A stretch of DNA of 55,828 bases, taken from NCBI GenBank assembly GCA_017447625.1, contig JAFSNB010000020.1, positions 1 through 55,828 on the forward strand, in the 5' to 3' direction. The stretch's first letter is position 1, and the number at the start of each line of letters is the position of its first letter. A model generated the notes under the pieces. That model saw only the letters and a program-made list of their open reading frames with translations, made no database searches and was not told the origin of the DNA. A program made the position numbers and the translations under genes. The DNA is from Bacteroidaceae bacterium. Lineage in GTDB: Bacteria > Bacteroidota > Bacteroidia > Bacteroidales > Bacteroidaceae. This document shows positions 24,788 through 32,410 of this stretch, one piece after another.

Positions 24788-26779
24788 TCACAAAGGATGA
24801 TATTCCACGAAGGCCTCCATTGCCTCGTAAGCTGCGAGACCGAGCGACTTGTACAGCTCGGCGGTGGCGTGGTTGCGGTCCTCGGAGCGCTGCCAGAACA
24901 GACGCTCGTCGTTGCCGAGGAACGGGGCGCTCTCCATCTGGCTCTGGTGCTTCAGGATGGCATTGCGCTTCGTCCGCAGTTCTTCCGGGCTGATAGGCAC
25001 AACCATCTCGATGTGTTCAATCTCCCACTCTGCCCAGGCACCGCGATACATCCAGATGCGGCAGTCCTTAAGCCACTTGGCACCGGCCTCTTTCTCCAGG
25101 TCGATGGCAGCCAGAACGGCATCTGTGCAGACGCGATGAGTACCATGCGGGTCAGCCAGGTCGCCAGCCACGAATATCTGATGCGGCTGAACCTCTTGTA
25201 GCAATGCGCGGACTATCTCAACATCTGCCTCCGAGATTGGATTCTTCTGAATCTTGCCTGTCTCATAGAATGGCAGGTTGAGGAAGTGCACGTGGTCGAG
25301 TTTCAGACCGCTGTAGAGACTGGCTATGCGTGCCTCGCCACGGCGGATGAGGCCCTTCAGGGCGAGGATGTCGGCGGTATCCATGTCGTCGGCAGTCTTC
25401 CTGCTGAAGAAATCGTAGAATTCCTTGTCCTTCTGCGCGATAATATCGCTCTTGGAGTCGTTGAAGAGTTTGTCGAAACCACGGATGAAATGCATAAAAC
25501 GATAGACCTCTTCGTCGCCTACGGCGATGTTACCGCTTGTCTCGTAAGCCACGTGTACGTCGTGCTTCTGTGCCACCAGTCGCTGAAGGGTGCCGCCCAT
25601 GGAGATGACGTCGTCGTCCGGGTGTGGCGAGAAGATGATGACTCGCTTCGGGAACGGTTTTGCACGCTCGGGACGCATGGAGTCGTCTGCGTTGGGCTTG
25701 CCGCCCGGCCAACCGGTGATGGTGTGTTGCAGGTCGTTGAATATCTTGATATTTACCTGATAGGCAGAACCGTAGATTGCAAGCAACTCGCCGAGGCCGT
25801 GCTCGTTATAGTCTTTGTTGGTGAGTTTCAGGATGGGCTTGCCTGTGCGCTCGCACAGCCAAACGATGGCGGAGCGTATGAGTTTGTCGGTCCAGTCGCA
25901 CGAGGTCACGAGCCACGGGCGGTGGATGCGTGTCAGATGGGCAGCCGACGAGAGGTCGAGAACCACCTGCACGTTGTTGTGCATCTGCAGGAAGGTGGCG
26001 CTTTGTGCATCTGTCATTTCGCCCTCAACGGCGTTCTTGATGACATCGGCCTTTTCCTCACCCCAGGCGATAAGGAATATCTTTCGTGCCTGGCGAATGG
26101 TGCTGATGCCCATCGTAATAGCGCAGATGGGGACGTTCTGCTCTGAGCCAAACACCTTGACGGCCTCGTTGCGGCAGGTGGGGTCGAGCAACACAAGACG
26201 TGTGTGCGAATTTCGCTGAGAACCGGTCACGTTCATAGCGATGTTGCCCATGCGACCAATACCGAGCAACATGATGTCGATGCCACCGAGCTGTTCAATC
26301 ATCTTCTCGTAGGCCATACAATGCTCGTTCACGCGCTCCTGCGGAGTGGATCCGTCAAGCGGGTAGATGTTCTGGGCCGGGATATCAACGCGGTTGAAGA
26401 ACTGTTCCTTCAAGGTGCTCAAATTGCTCACCGTTGCGTCAGGGGGCAGAGGATAATACTCGTAAGTCACAAAGACCACGACATTATGGAAGCTCAGACC
26501 TTCCTCTTCGTGCATGCGAATCAGTTGGTTGAACACTTCTGTCAGGGTTGCACCGCCGGAGAATGCCATTGTGCAGGCGCGGATTTCCTGTTGGCGCTTG
26601 CGGATGGTCTGGGCGATTTTAAGAGCGATTTCCGTAGCAGCTTCTTCGGCACTTGCATAAATTTCTGTTGGCAGTTTTTCGAAACGAGTCAGAACGCTGC
26701 GTTCGATGTTTCCGCCGGGACGATAGTAGCGGGGTGATACGCGGTCAAGCGTGATTTGTGAGCTTAGGTTAGTTTTCAT
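24788..26779 (-). CDS. NagB-like/PIG-L two-domain protein with altered deaminase site
   Basis: 663 aa. Residues about 30-290 resemble glucosamine-6-phosphate deaminase; about 375-660 form a PIG-L/LmbE deacetylase domain with the metal motif FSPHPDDDV near residue 385 and later DPHGTHR. The deaminase site is degenerate: the segment equivalent to E. coli FNMDEY reads FVTYEY (Asp72 to Tyr106), and GNDGHIAFNEP reads GRMGNIAMNVT (Asp141 to Met177, His143 to Asn179, Glu148 to Val184). Commonly annotated nagB, but deamination is doubtful. Deacetylation of an amino-sugar derivative by the second domain is plausible. Confidence 0.85.
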   Translation of the reverse strand: MKTNLSSQITLDRVSPRYYRPGGNIERSVLTRFEKLPTEIYASAEEAATEIALKIAQTIRKRQQEIRACTMAFSGGATLTEVFNQLIRMHEEEGLSFHNVVVFVTYEYYPLPPDATVSNLSTLKEQFFNRVDIPAQNIYPLDGSTPQERVNEHCMAYEKMIEQLGGIDIMLLGIGRMGNIAMNVTGSQRNSHTRLVLLDPTCRNEAVKVFGSEQNVPICAITMGISTIRQARKIFLIAWGEEKADVIKNAVEGEMTDAQSATFLQMHNNVQVVLDLSSAAHLTRIHRPWLVTSCDWTDKLIRSAIVWLCERTGKPILKLTNKDYNEHGLGELLAIYGSAYQVNIKIFNDLQHTITGWPGGKPNADDSMRPERAKPFPKRVIIFSPHPDDDVISMGGTLQRLVAQKHDVHVAYETSGNIAVGDEEVYRFMHFIRGFDKLFNDSKSDIIAQKDKEFYDFFSRKTADDMDTADILALKGLIRRGEARIASLYSGLKLDHVHFLNLPFYETGKIQKNPISEADVEIVRALLQEVQPHQIFVAGDLADPHGTHRVCTDAVLAAIDLEKEAGAKWLKDCRIWMYRGAWAEWEIEHIEMVVPISPEELRTKRNAILKHQSQMESAPFLGNDERLFWQRSEDRNHATAELYKSLGLAAYEAMEAFVEYHPL

Positions 26780-26816
26780 AAGGTGATGTTTTTAGTGATT
26801 CATTGCATATTGCCTA

Positions 26817-26824
26817 CAAAATTA
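26817..26824 (-). promoter_or_regulatory. Bacteroidetes -7 promoter element TAATTTTG
   Basis: The minus strand reads TGTAATTTTGTAGG, matching TAnnTTTG, 38 bp before the NagB-like gene. Confidence 0.55.
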
Positions 26825-26910
26825 CAGGCAAAGTGCCGCCTGACCAAATCCCGTTTGCTTTTTTAGAATAATTTAACGCGCGCACATCTGCACACTCCAA
26901 TTATATAATG

Positions 26911-26918
26911 TATCTTTG
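26911..26918 (+). promoter_or_regulatory. Bacteroidetes -7 promoter element TATCTTTG
   Basis: TATCTTTGCGCC lies 29 bp before the GHL10 gene. It matches TAnnTTTG exactly; a -33 TTTG is not clear. Confidence 0.65.
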
Positions 26919-26946
26919 CGCCAATAAAACGTAAAAACAGCAAAAA

Positions 26947-28449
26947 ATGATGAGAAAAATTCTATTCGGCGCCATCGCAGCCATAGTATGCGTCGCCGCT
27001 CTCGCGCAGAACCCGAAGCGGGAGTTCAGGGGCGCATGGATTCAGGCCGTCAACGGCCAATGGCAAGGGCTTGGCCGCGATGCTATGCAGGCCGAACTGA
27101 TACGTGAACTGGATACCCTGCAGGCCGACGGCATAAACGCCATCCTGTTCCAGTGCCGTGTGGAGGGAGATGCCCTCTACCAGAGCAACATTGAGCCGTG
27201 GAGCCGATACCTCACGGGGCAACAAGGCACACCGCCCTCGCCCTATTGGGATCCGCTCGCTTGGATGGTGGAACAGTGTCACGCCCGTGGAATGGAGCTT
27301 CACGCTTGGATTAACCCCTTCCGTGCCAAAACCAAAGGGACCAAGGAGGTGGCCACGACCCACATCTGTGCCCGACATCCTGAACGCTGTTTTGAGTACG
27401 ATGAACTTTATATCATGGATCCCGGATTGCCCGAGAACCGCGAATATATCTGCCAGGTGGCAGCTGATATAGTGGAACGCTATGACATCGACGGTCTGCA
27501 TATCGATGATTATTTCTATCCCTATCCTGTGAAAGGAAAGGCTATTCCGGACGATGCCTCGTATCGCATGTACGGGAACAATATGGACCGGGGCGACTGG
27601 CGACGTGCCAACGTAAACCAGTTCATACGCGACCTCTTCACGACTGTCAGAAATACAAAGCCGTGGGTGAAATTCGGCGTGTCACCATTCGGTATATACC
27701 GTAACCGCCGCTCTTGGGAAGGCGGTTCAAATACGAATGGCACCCAGAACTACGATGACCTGTACGCCGATGTGCTTTTGTGGGTTGACGAGGGCATAAT
27801 AGACTACAATATGCCTCAGATTTACTGGGAAATAGGTAATAAGGCGGCTGACTACGAGACTCTGATTCGCTGGTGGAACGACCACGCCGGACAGCGCCCG
27901 CTTTTCATCGGACAGGATGTGGATCGAACAGTCACTAAGCCCGATCTGGTGAATCCCAACACTCATCAGATGGTGACCAAATATACGTGGCAACGCTCGC
28001 TGCCTGCCGTCTTCGGCTCCTGCCAGTGGTATGCCCGCGCTGTGGTTGACAACAAGGGACAGTACGGCTCCATGCTTCGCCGTTATTATCACAACACACC
28101 AGCCCTGCAGCCCTTGATGCCTTGGATTGACAAGAAAGCGCCCGGAAGCCCGCGCAAACTGGCTGTTGTGCAGACGAGCCTCGGCCCGCGTCTGTTCTGG
28201 ACTCCGCCCAAGACCGGCCGCAAGCCCTTGCAACAGATTATGGACTCTGCGCGTCAGTTCGTGGTATATCGTTTCGGACCGAAGGAGAAAGTGAATCTGG
28301 AACTTACCGACCACATCGTTGCCATCACCTCCGAGAACAATATACCTCTCCCCGAGCGTGTCGGCAACACAAAATATACATACGTGGTCACCGCCCTTGA
28401 CCGCCTTCACAACGAGAGCAAAGGATCTAAAATAAAGATTAAACTTTAA
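26947..28449 (+). CDS. Secreted GHL10 (family 10-like, DUF187) glycoside hydrolase
   Basis: 500 aa. Signal peptide 1-20 (ILFGAIAAIVCVAALAQ). The barrel domain starts at RGAWIQAVNGQW and shows family motifs FQCRVEGDALY, ELHAWINPFRAKT, GLHIDDYFYPYP and KFGVSPFGIYR; a small beta domain (Fn3-like, about 400-500) closes the protein. Relatives (YngK type) act on envelope glycans or peptidoglycan-linked sugars, but the exact substrate is not settled. It is transcribed from its own promoter and ends in repeat DNA. Confidence 0.88.
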   Translation: MMRKILFGAIAAIVCVAALAQNPKREFRGAWIQAVNGQWQGLGRDAMQAELIRELDTLQADGINAILFQCRVEGDALYQSNIEPWSRYLTGQQGTPPSPYWDPLAWMVEQCHARGMELHAWINPFRAKTKGTKEVATTHICARHPERCFEYDELYIMDPGLPENREYICQVAADIVERYDIDGLHIDDYFYPYPVKGKAIPDDASYRMYGNNMDRGDWRRANVNQFIRDLFTTVRNTKPWVKFGVSPFGIYRNRRSWEGGSNTNGTQNYDDLYADVLLWVDEGIIDYNMPQIYWEIGNKAADYETLIRWWNDHAGQRPLFIGQDVDRTVTKPDLVNPNTHQMVTKYTWQRSLPAVFGSCQWYARAVVDNKGQYGSMLRRYYHNTPALQPLMPWIDKKAPGSPRKLAVVQTSLGPRLFWTPPKTGRKPLQQIMDSARQFVVYRFGPKEKVNLELTDHIVAITSENNIPLPERVGNTKYTYVVTALDRLHNESKGSKIKIKL

Positions 28450-28451
28450 TC

Positions 28452-28542
28452 AATTCATAATTCACAATTCACAATGCATAATTAGGCTGCGCGCATATTC
28501 AGAGGACAGGTAATTATGAATTATGAATTAAGAATTATGCAT
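28452..28542. repeat. AATTCATAATTC-type repeat block before uvrA
   Basis: AATTCATAATTCACAATTCA and related units run on both sides of a unique spacer (GGCTGCGCGCATATTCAGAG). The block ends 8 bp before the uvrA start, so no ordinary leader or ribosome-binding sequence remains. Confidence 0.65.
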
Positions 28543-28549
28543 AAAAAAA

Positions 28550-31500
28550 GTGGATTGCATTCATATACATAAGGCGCGGGTCAACAACCTGAAGAATGTC
28601 ACCGTGGATATTCCACGGGATAAGTTGGTGGTGATTACCGGACTCAGCGGTTCGGGTAAGTCGTCGTTGGCCTTTGACACCCTTTATGCCGAGGGACAGC
28701 GCCGTTATGTGGAGAGCTTGAACGCTTATGCACGCCAGTTTCTCGGGCGAATGAGCAAGCCTGAATGTGACTATATCAGTGGTATTCCGCCCGCCATTGC
28801 CATTGAACAGAAAGTGATTTCGCGCAACCCGCGTAGCACCGTCGGGACCAGCACGGAGATTTATGAATACCTGCGTCTGCTCTATGCCCGCATCGGACAT
28901 ACCTTCAGTCCGGTGAGCGGCGAGGAGGTCCGCAAACACACCACGGAAGATGTCGTGCGAACCGTCCTGACTTATTCGCCCGGCACTCGCTTCCTGGTCC
29001 TTTCTCCCGTCCGGATTCATGAGGGACGAACCCTCGAAGAACAGCTCCGCGCCTATCTGCAAGAGGGCTACACCCGCATCGAAATCAACGGGGAGGTCAC
29101 CCGCATCGAGGATGTTCTCGGCTCGAACACGGCCGCCGCCCCCTCTTCTACCGCCACTGTGCCCGACGGTTCTCCGTCGGGTTCCCCCTTGGCCGCCCCC
29201 GCTGCAAGCATCCGCCTCCTCATCGACCGCCTTTCTGTCCCCGAACAATCTCCGGAGGCCGCTCCCTCCCCGCTTATCTCCCGTCTCACCGACTCCGCCG
29301 AGACCGCCTTCTACGAGGGTGGGGGAGAAATGATGCTTAAATTTATGCCTGCCGGCATTGAACATGTCTTCTCCACTCGTTTTGAGGCGGATGGCATCAC
29401 CTTCGAAGAACCGAGCGACCAGCTCTTTGCCTTCAATTCGCCCATCGGGGCCTGTCCCACGTGTGGCGGATGGGGAAACACCACAGGCATCGACCCTCAT
29501 CTCGTTATCCCCGACACATCCAAAAGTGTATATGAAGGTTGCGTGCAGTGCTGGAGAGGCGAAAAACTGAGCGAGTGGAAGACAGAATTCATCCGTCAGG
29601 CCGAGCGCCTCAACTTCCCGATATTCACTCCTTATTTCGAACTGACCCAAGAGCAGAAGAATACCCTGTGGCACGGAAAACATCCGGAGCTTGGACTTGA
29701 TGAACGGTGGGAGCGTGGTGACGTCTGCATAGACCTCTTCTTTGATTATTTGGCTGAGGCCCGCTATAAGATTCAGAACCGTGTGATGTTGGCCCGATAT
29801 ACGGGCAAAGCTGAATGTCCGACCTGTCATGGCACTCGCCTGCGTCGCGAAGCCACATACGTCAAGATTGCCGGGCGAGCCATCACGGACCTCATTGATA
29901 TGCCCGTGAACGAACTGAGTCGCTGGGTCAAATCTCTGTGGGATGTCCTTTCCGAACATGAGCTTCAGGTCGCAAAGCGTTTGCTCACGGAGATAGAGAA
30001 CCGCCTTCAGTACCTCGTAGATGTGGGACTTGGATACCTTACGCTTGGTCGCCGTTCAAACAGTCTCAGCGGCGGTGAGAGTCAGCGCGTAAACCTCGCC
30101 ACCAGTCTCGGTTCGTCGCTCGTGGGTTCGTTGTATATCCTTGATGAGCCGAGTATCGGTCTGCATCCGCGCGACACCGCCCGTCTCATCGGAGTTCTGC
30201 GCCAGCTTGTCGATTTGGGAAACACAGTCGTGGTCGTTGAACACGACGAGGAAATCATCCGTGCCGCCGACTACATTATTGATATGGGTCCTGAAGCCGG
30301 ACGGCTTGGAGGAGAAGTGGTGATGGAAAGACCCACCCCCCTGCCCCTCCCTTGTAGGGAGGGGAGTAGTAACCTAAGCAGTAGTGACTTCCCCGAAGAA
30401 ACGATATGCCGCTCCCACACCCTCCAGTGGTTACTTGGTTTAGATATAGATACTCCCAAAGATTGCGATGGCAAAATACAGCCTGCTAACAGTAATTACT
30501 CCACGCCCTACAAGGGAGGGGCAGGTGGGAGGGTCCCCGGTGTGAGGGTCTCCAATCGCTCCATCCTTGTTCGCAGCGCACGTGCCAACAACCTGCGAGG
30601 CATTGATGTGCGCTTCCCCCTGAATGTGATGACATGTGTCACGGGCGTGAGCGGTAGCGGAAAGAGCTCTTTGGTTCGTGACATCCTCTACTGCGCCATG
30701 AAGCGCCAACTCGATGAGGTGGCTGACCGCCCGGGAGAGTTTGGCGGACTGGAAGGCGATTTGGATGCCATCAAAGCTGTGGAGTTCGTGGATCAGAACC
30801 CGATAGGCAAGAGTTCGCGCTCCAATCCTGTTATTTACGTCAAGGCATACGACGAGATTCGCCGCCTCTTTGCCGAGCAGCAGCTTTCTAAGCAGCTGGG
30901 CTTTACAGCCGGCCACTTCTCGTTCAACACCGACGGAGGACGCTGTGAGGAGTGCAAGGGCGAGGGTACCGTAACCGTAGAGATGCAGTTCATGGCTGAC
31001 TTGGTGCTGGAGTGCGAGAGTTGCCACGGCCTGCGCTTCAAGCCCGAAATTCTCGAGGTGCGCTTCGAAGGCAAGAACATAAACGACGTGCTTAACATGA
31101 CGGTAAATCAGGCTATAGAATTCTTCTCCGAACACAAGCAGAAGCGTATTGTCAGCCGGTTGAAGCCGTTGCAGGACGTCGGTCTTGGCTATATCAAACT
31201 CGGGCAGTCATCTTCCACCCTCTCCGGTGGTGAGAGCCAGCGCGTGAAACTGGCCTATTACATCGGCTCAGAGAAGCAGGTGCCCACACTCTTCATTTTC
31301 GACGAACCGACAACCGGCCTTCACTACCACGACATCCGCCGCCTGCTCGCTTCCTTCAATGCCCTCATCGAGCGCGGACACACCATCGTAGTCATCGAGC
31401 ACAATCTGGATGTTATCAAAATGGCTGATTATATCATCGACCTCGGTCCTGAGGGAGGAGCTGCTGGCGGAAATATCGTCGTAACGGGAACTCCAGAGCA

Positions 31501-31558
31501 GGTTGCAGCCTGTGCAGAGAGCCATACGGGGCGCTTTTTGCGCGAAAAAATGAAATAA
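28550..31558 (+). CDS. uvrA: Excinuclease ABC subunit A
   Basis: 1002 aa, longer than the usual roughly 940. The likely start is GTG 28550 ([16 protein letters not shown]); the nearby ATG 28537 is out of frame. Two ABC modules: Walker [10 protein letters not shown] near residue 32 and GVSGSGKSS near 700; signatures [10 protein letters not shown] and [10 protein letters not shown]; the second zinc finger has CEEC and CESC. UvrA recognises bulky DNA damage with UvrB. Two inserts explain the length: a Pro/Ala/Ser-rich stretch (about 190-235) and residues about 594-664 in the linker between the modules, which carries two inverted copies of an interspersed repeat. The frame is kept throughout. Confidence 0.95.
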   Translation: MDCIHIHKARVNNLKNVTVDIPRDKLVVITGLSGSGKSSLAFDTLYAEGQRRYVESLNAYARQFLGRMSKPECDYISGIPPAIAIEQKVISRNPRSTVGTSTEIYEYLRLLYARIGHTFSPVSGEEVRKHTTEDVVRTVLTYSPGTRFLVLSPVRIHEGRTLEEQLRAYLQEGYTRIEINGEVTRIEDVLGSNTAAAPSSTATVPDGSPSGSPLAAPAASIRLLIDRLSVPEQSPEAAPSPLISRLTDSAETAFYEGGGEMMLKFMPAGIEHVFSTRFEADGITFEEPSDQLFAFNSPIGACPTCGGWGNTTGIDPHLVIPDTSKSVYEGCVQCWRGEKLSEWKTEFIRQAERLNFPIFTPYFELTQEQKNTLWHGKHPELGLDERWERGDVCIDLFFDYLAEARYKIQNRVMLARYTGKAECPTCHGTRLRREATYVKIAGRAITDLIDMPVNELSRWVKSLWDVLSEHELQVAKRLLTEIENRLQYLVDVGLGYLTLGRRSNSLSGGESQRVNLATSLGSSLVGSLYILDEPSIGLHPRDTARLIGVLRQLVDLGNTVVVVEHDEEIIRAADYIIDMGPEAGRLGGEVVMERPTPLPLPCREGSSNLSSSDFPEETICRSHTLQWLLGLDIDTPKDCDGKIQPANSNYSTPYKGGAGGRVPGVRVSNRSILVRSARANNLRGIDVRFPLNVMTCVTGVSGSGKSSLVRDILYCAMKRQLDEVADRPGEFGGLEGDLDAIKAVEFVDQNPIGKSSRSNPVIYVKAYDEIRRLFAEQQLSKQLGFTAGHFSFNTDGGRCEECKGEGTVTVEMQFMADLVLECESCHGLRFKPEILEVRFEGKNINDVLNMTVNQAIEFFSEHKQKRIVSRLKPLQDVGLGYIKLGQSSSTLSGGESQRVKLAYYIGSEKQVPTLFIFDEPTTGLHYHDIRRLLASFNALIERGHTIVVIEHNLDVIKMADYIIDLGPEGGAAGGNIVVTGTPEQVAACAESHTGRFLREKMK
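29162..29181. repeat. Perfect hairpin inside uvrA
   Basis: CCCGACGG-TTCT-CCGTCGGG is a perfect 8-bp stem within the low-complexity insert of UvrA ([10 protein letters not shown]). It looks like an inserted palindromic unit, but no second copy was found in the window. Confidence 0.5.
30329..30366. repeat. CCCTCCC-loop-GGGAGGG hairpin repeat inside uvrA, copy 1
   Basis: AGACCCACCCCCCTGCCCCT is followed by the hairpin CCCTCCC-TTGTA-GGGAGGG. It encodes [13 protein letters not shown] in the interdomain linker. Copy 2 is inverted, 140 bp downstream. Confidence 0.8.
30506..30535. repeat. Inverted copy of the hairpin repeat inside uvrA, copy 2
   Basis: CCCTACAAGGGAGGGGCAGG and the following TGGGAGGGTC form the reverse complement of copy 1 at 30329, with about 20 identical bases. 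Together they bracket a segment that contains the linker motif SHTLQWLLG. Either two separate insertions, or one element with inverted ends. Confidence 0.75.
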
Positions 31559-31661
31559 ATCCCCTAATTTCTTGGCTGAAAGTTAAAAAAGCTATATTTT
31601 TACCGCGCAAAACGAACAATCAACCTTATTTTACAAACCTTTTAAACATTATTTTCTATCT

Positions 31662-32345
31662 ATGAAAAAGTATCTTGCTGAAATGGTTGGCACGATGGTT
31701 CTCGTGCTCATGGGTTGCGGCACAGCCGTAAGTCTCAACTGCGGTGTCGATCCCGCATCAGTTATCGGCACAGCTATCGCATTCGGCCTCGCTGTGGTTG
31801 CAATGGCTTACACTATCGGTGGCATCAGCGGCTGCCACATCAACCCCGCCATCACTCTCGGTTGTCTGCTGACAAAGCGCATCAGCGGCAAGGATGCCTG
31901 CATGTACATGATCTTCCAGGTCATTGGCGCATTCATCGGCTCCGCCCTGCTCTATGCTCTGGTTTCAACATCACCCGGTCTTGCTGAAGGAACCACCACT
32001 GGCGCCAACGCTTGCGCTGCCGGTCAGACCAACGGCCTCATCGCAGAAATCATCCTCACCTGCGTATTCGTGCTCGTAGTTCTCGGCACCACCGACGCTA
32101 AGAAGGGTGCTGGCAACTTCGCCGGTCTCGCCATCGGTCTCTCACTGATCCTTATCCACCTTGTTGGCATCCACTACACCGGCACAAGCGTGAACCCCGC
32201 CCGTTCTATCGCTCCCGCCGTCTTCCAGGGTGGTCAGGCTCTCACAGACCTCTGGGTCTTCATCGTTGGCCCGTTCATCGGAGCTGCCTGCGCTGCCGGC
32301 ATCTGGTGCTGCATCGGCTGCGACTGCGACAAGTGCGAGAAATAA
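31662..32345 (+). CDS. aqpZ: Aquaporin Z-type water channel with a cysteine-rich tail
   Basis: 227 aa, six membrane segments and two NPA half-helices: GCHINPAITLG (about residues 63-73) and TSVNPARS (about 178-185). The His of ILIHLVGIH and the Arg after the second NPA fit the narrow water-selective filter of AqpZ rather than a glycerol channel. The C-terminus ends WCCIGCDCDKCEK, five cysteines in twelve residues facing the cytoplasm, which is unusual for the family. Codon use is strongly biased, suggesting high expression. The promoter is unclear; a TATATTTTTAC lies about 70 bp upstream. Confidence 0.93.
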   Translation: MKKYLAEMVGTMVLVLMGCGTAVSLNCGVDPASVIGTAIAFGLAVVAMAYTIGGISGCHINPAITLGCLLTKRISGKDACMYMIFQVIGAFIGSALLYALVSTSPGLAEGTTTGANACAAGQTNGLIAEIILTCVFVLVVLGTTDAKKGAGNFAGLAIGLSLILIHLVGIHYTGTSVNPARSIAPAVFQGGQALTDLWVFIVGPFIGAACAAGIWCCIGCDCDKCEK

Positions 32346-32373
32346 GACTTCTATCTCCCTTTATCTACAAAAG

Positions 32374-32397
32374 CAAGCCCGCCAATCAGCGGGCTTG
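32374..32397. terminator. Bidirectional terminator between aqpZ and mscS-like gene
   Basis: CAAGCCCGC-CAATCA-GCGGGCTTG is a perfect 9-bp stem followed by TTTC on plus and preceded by A residues, so it can serve both convergent genes. Confidence 0.75.
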
Positions 32398-32410
32398 TTT
32401 CGTTATCTAA

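Noticed and set aside
29162-29181. Intrinsic terminator within uvrA
   Set aside because: The stem is perfect, but no T run follows and it lies inside an intact gene.
28535-29959. 474-codon minus-strand open frame opposite uvrA
   Set aside because: Antisense shadow of the GC-rich first third of uvrA; low-complexity translation rich in Gly and Arg.
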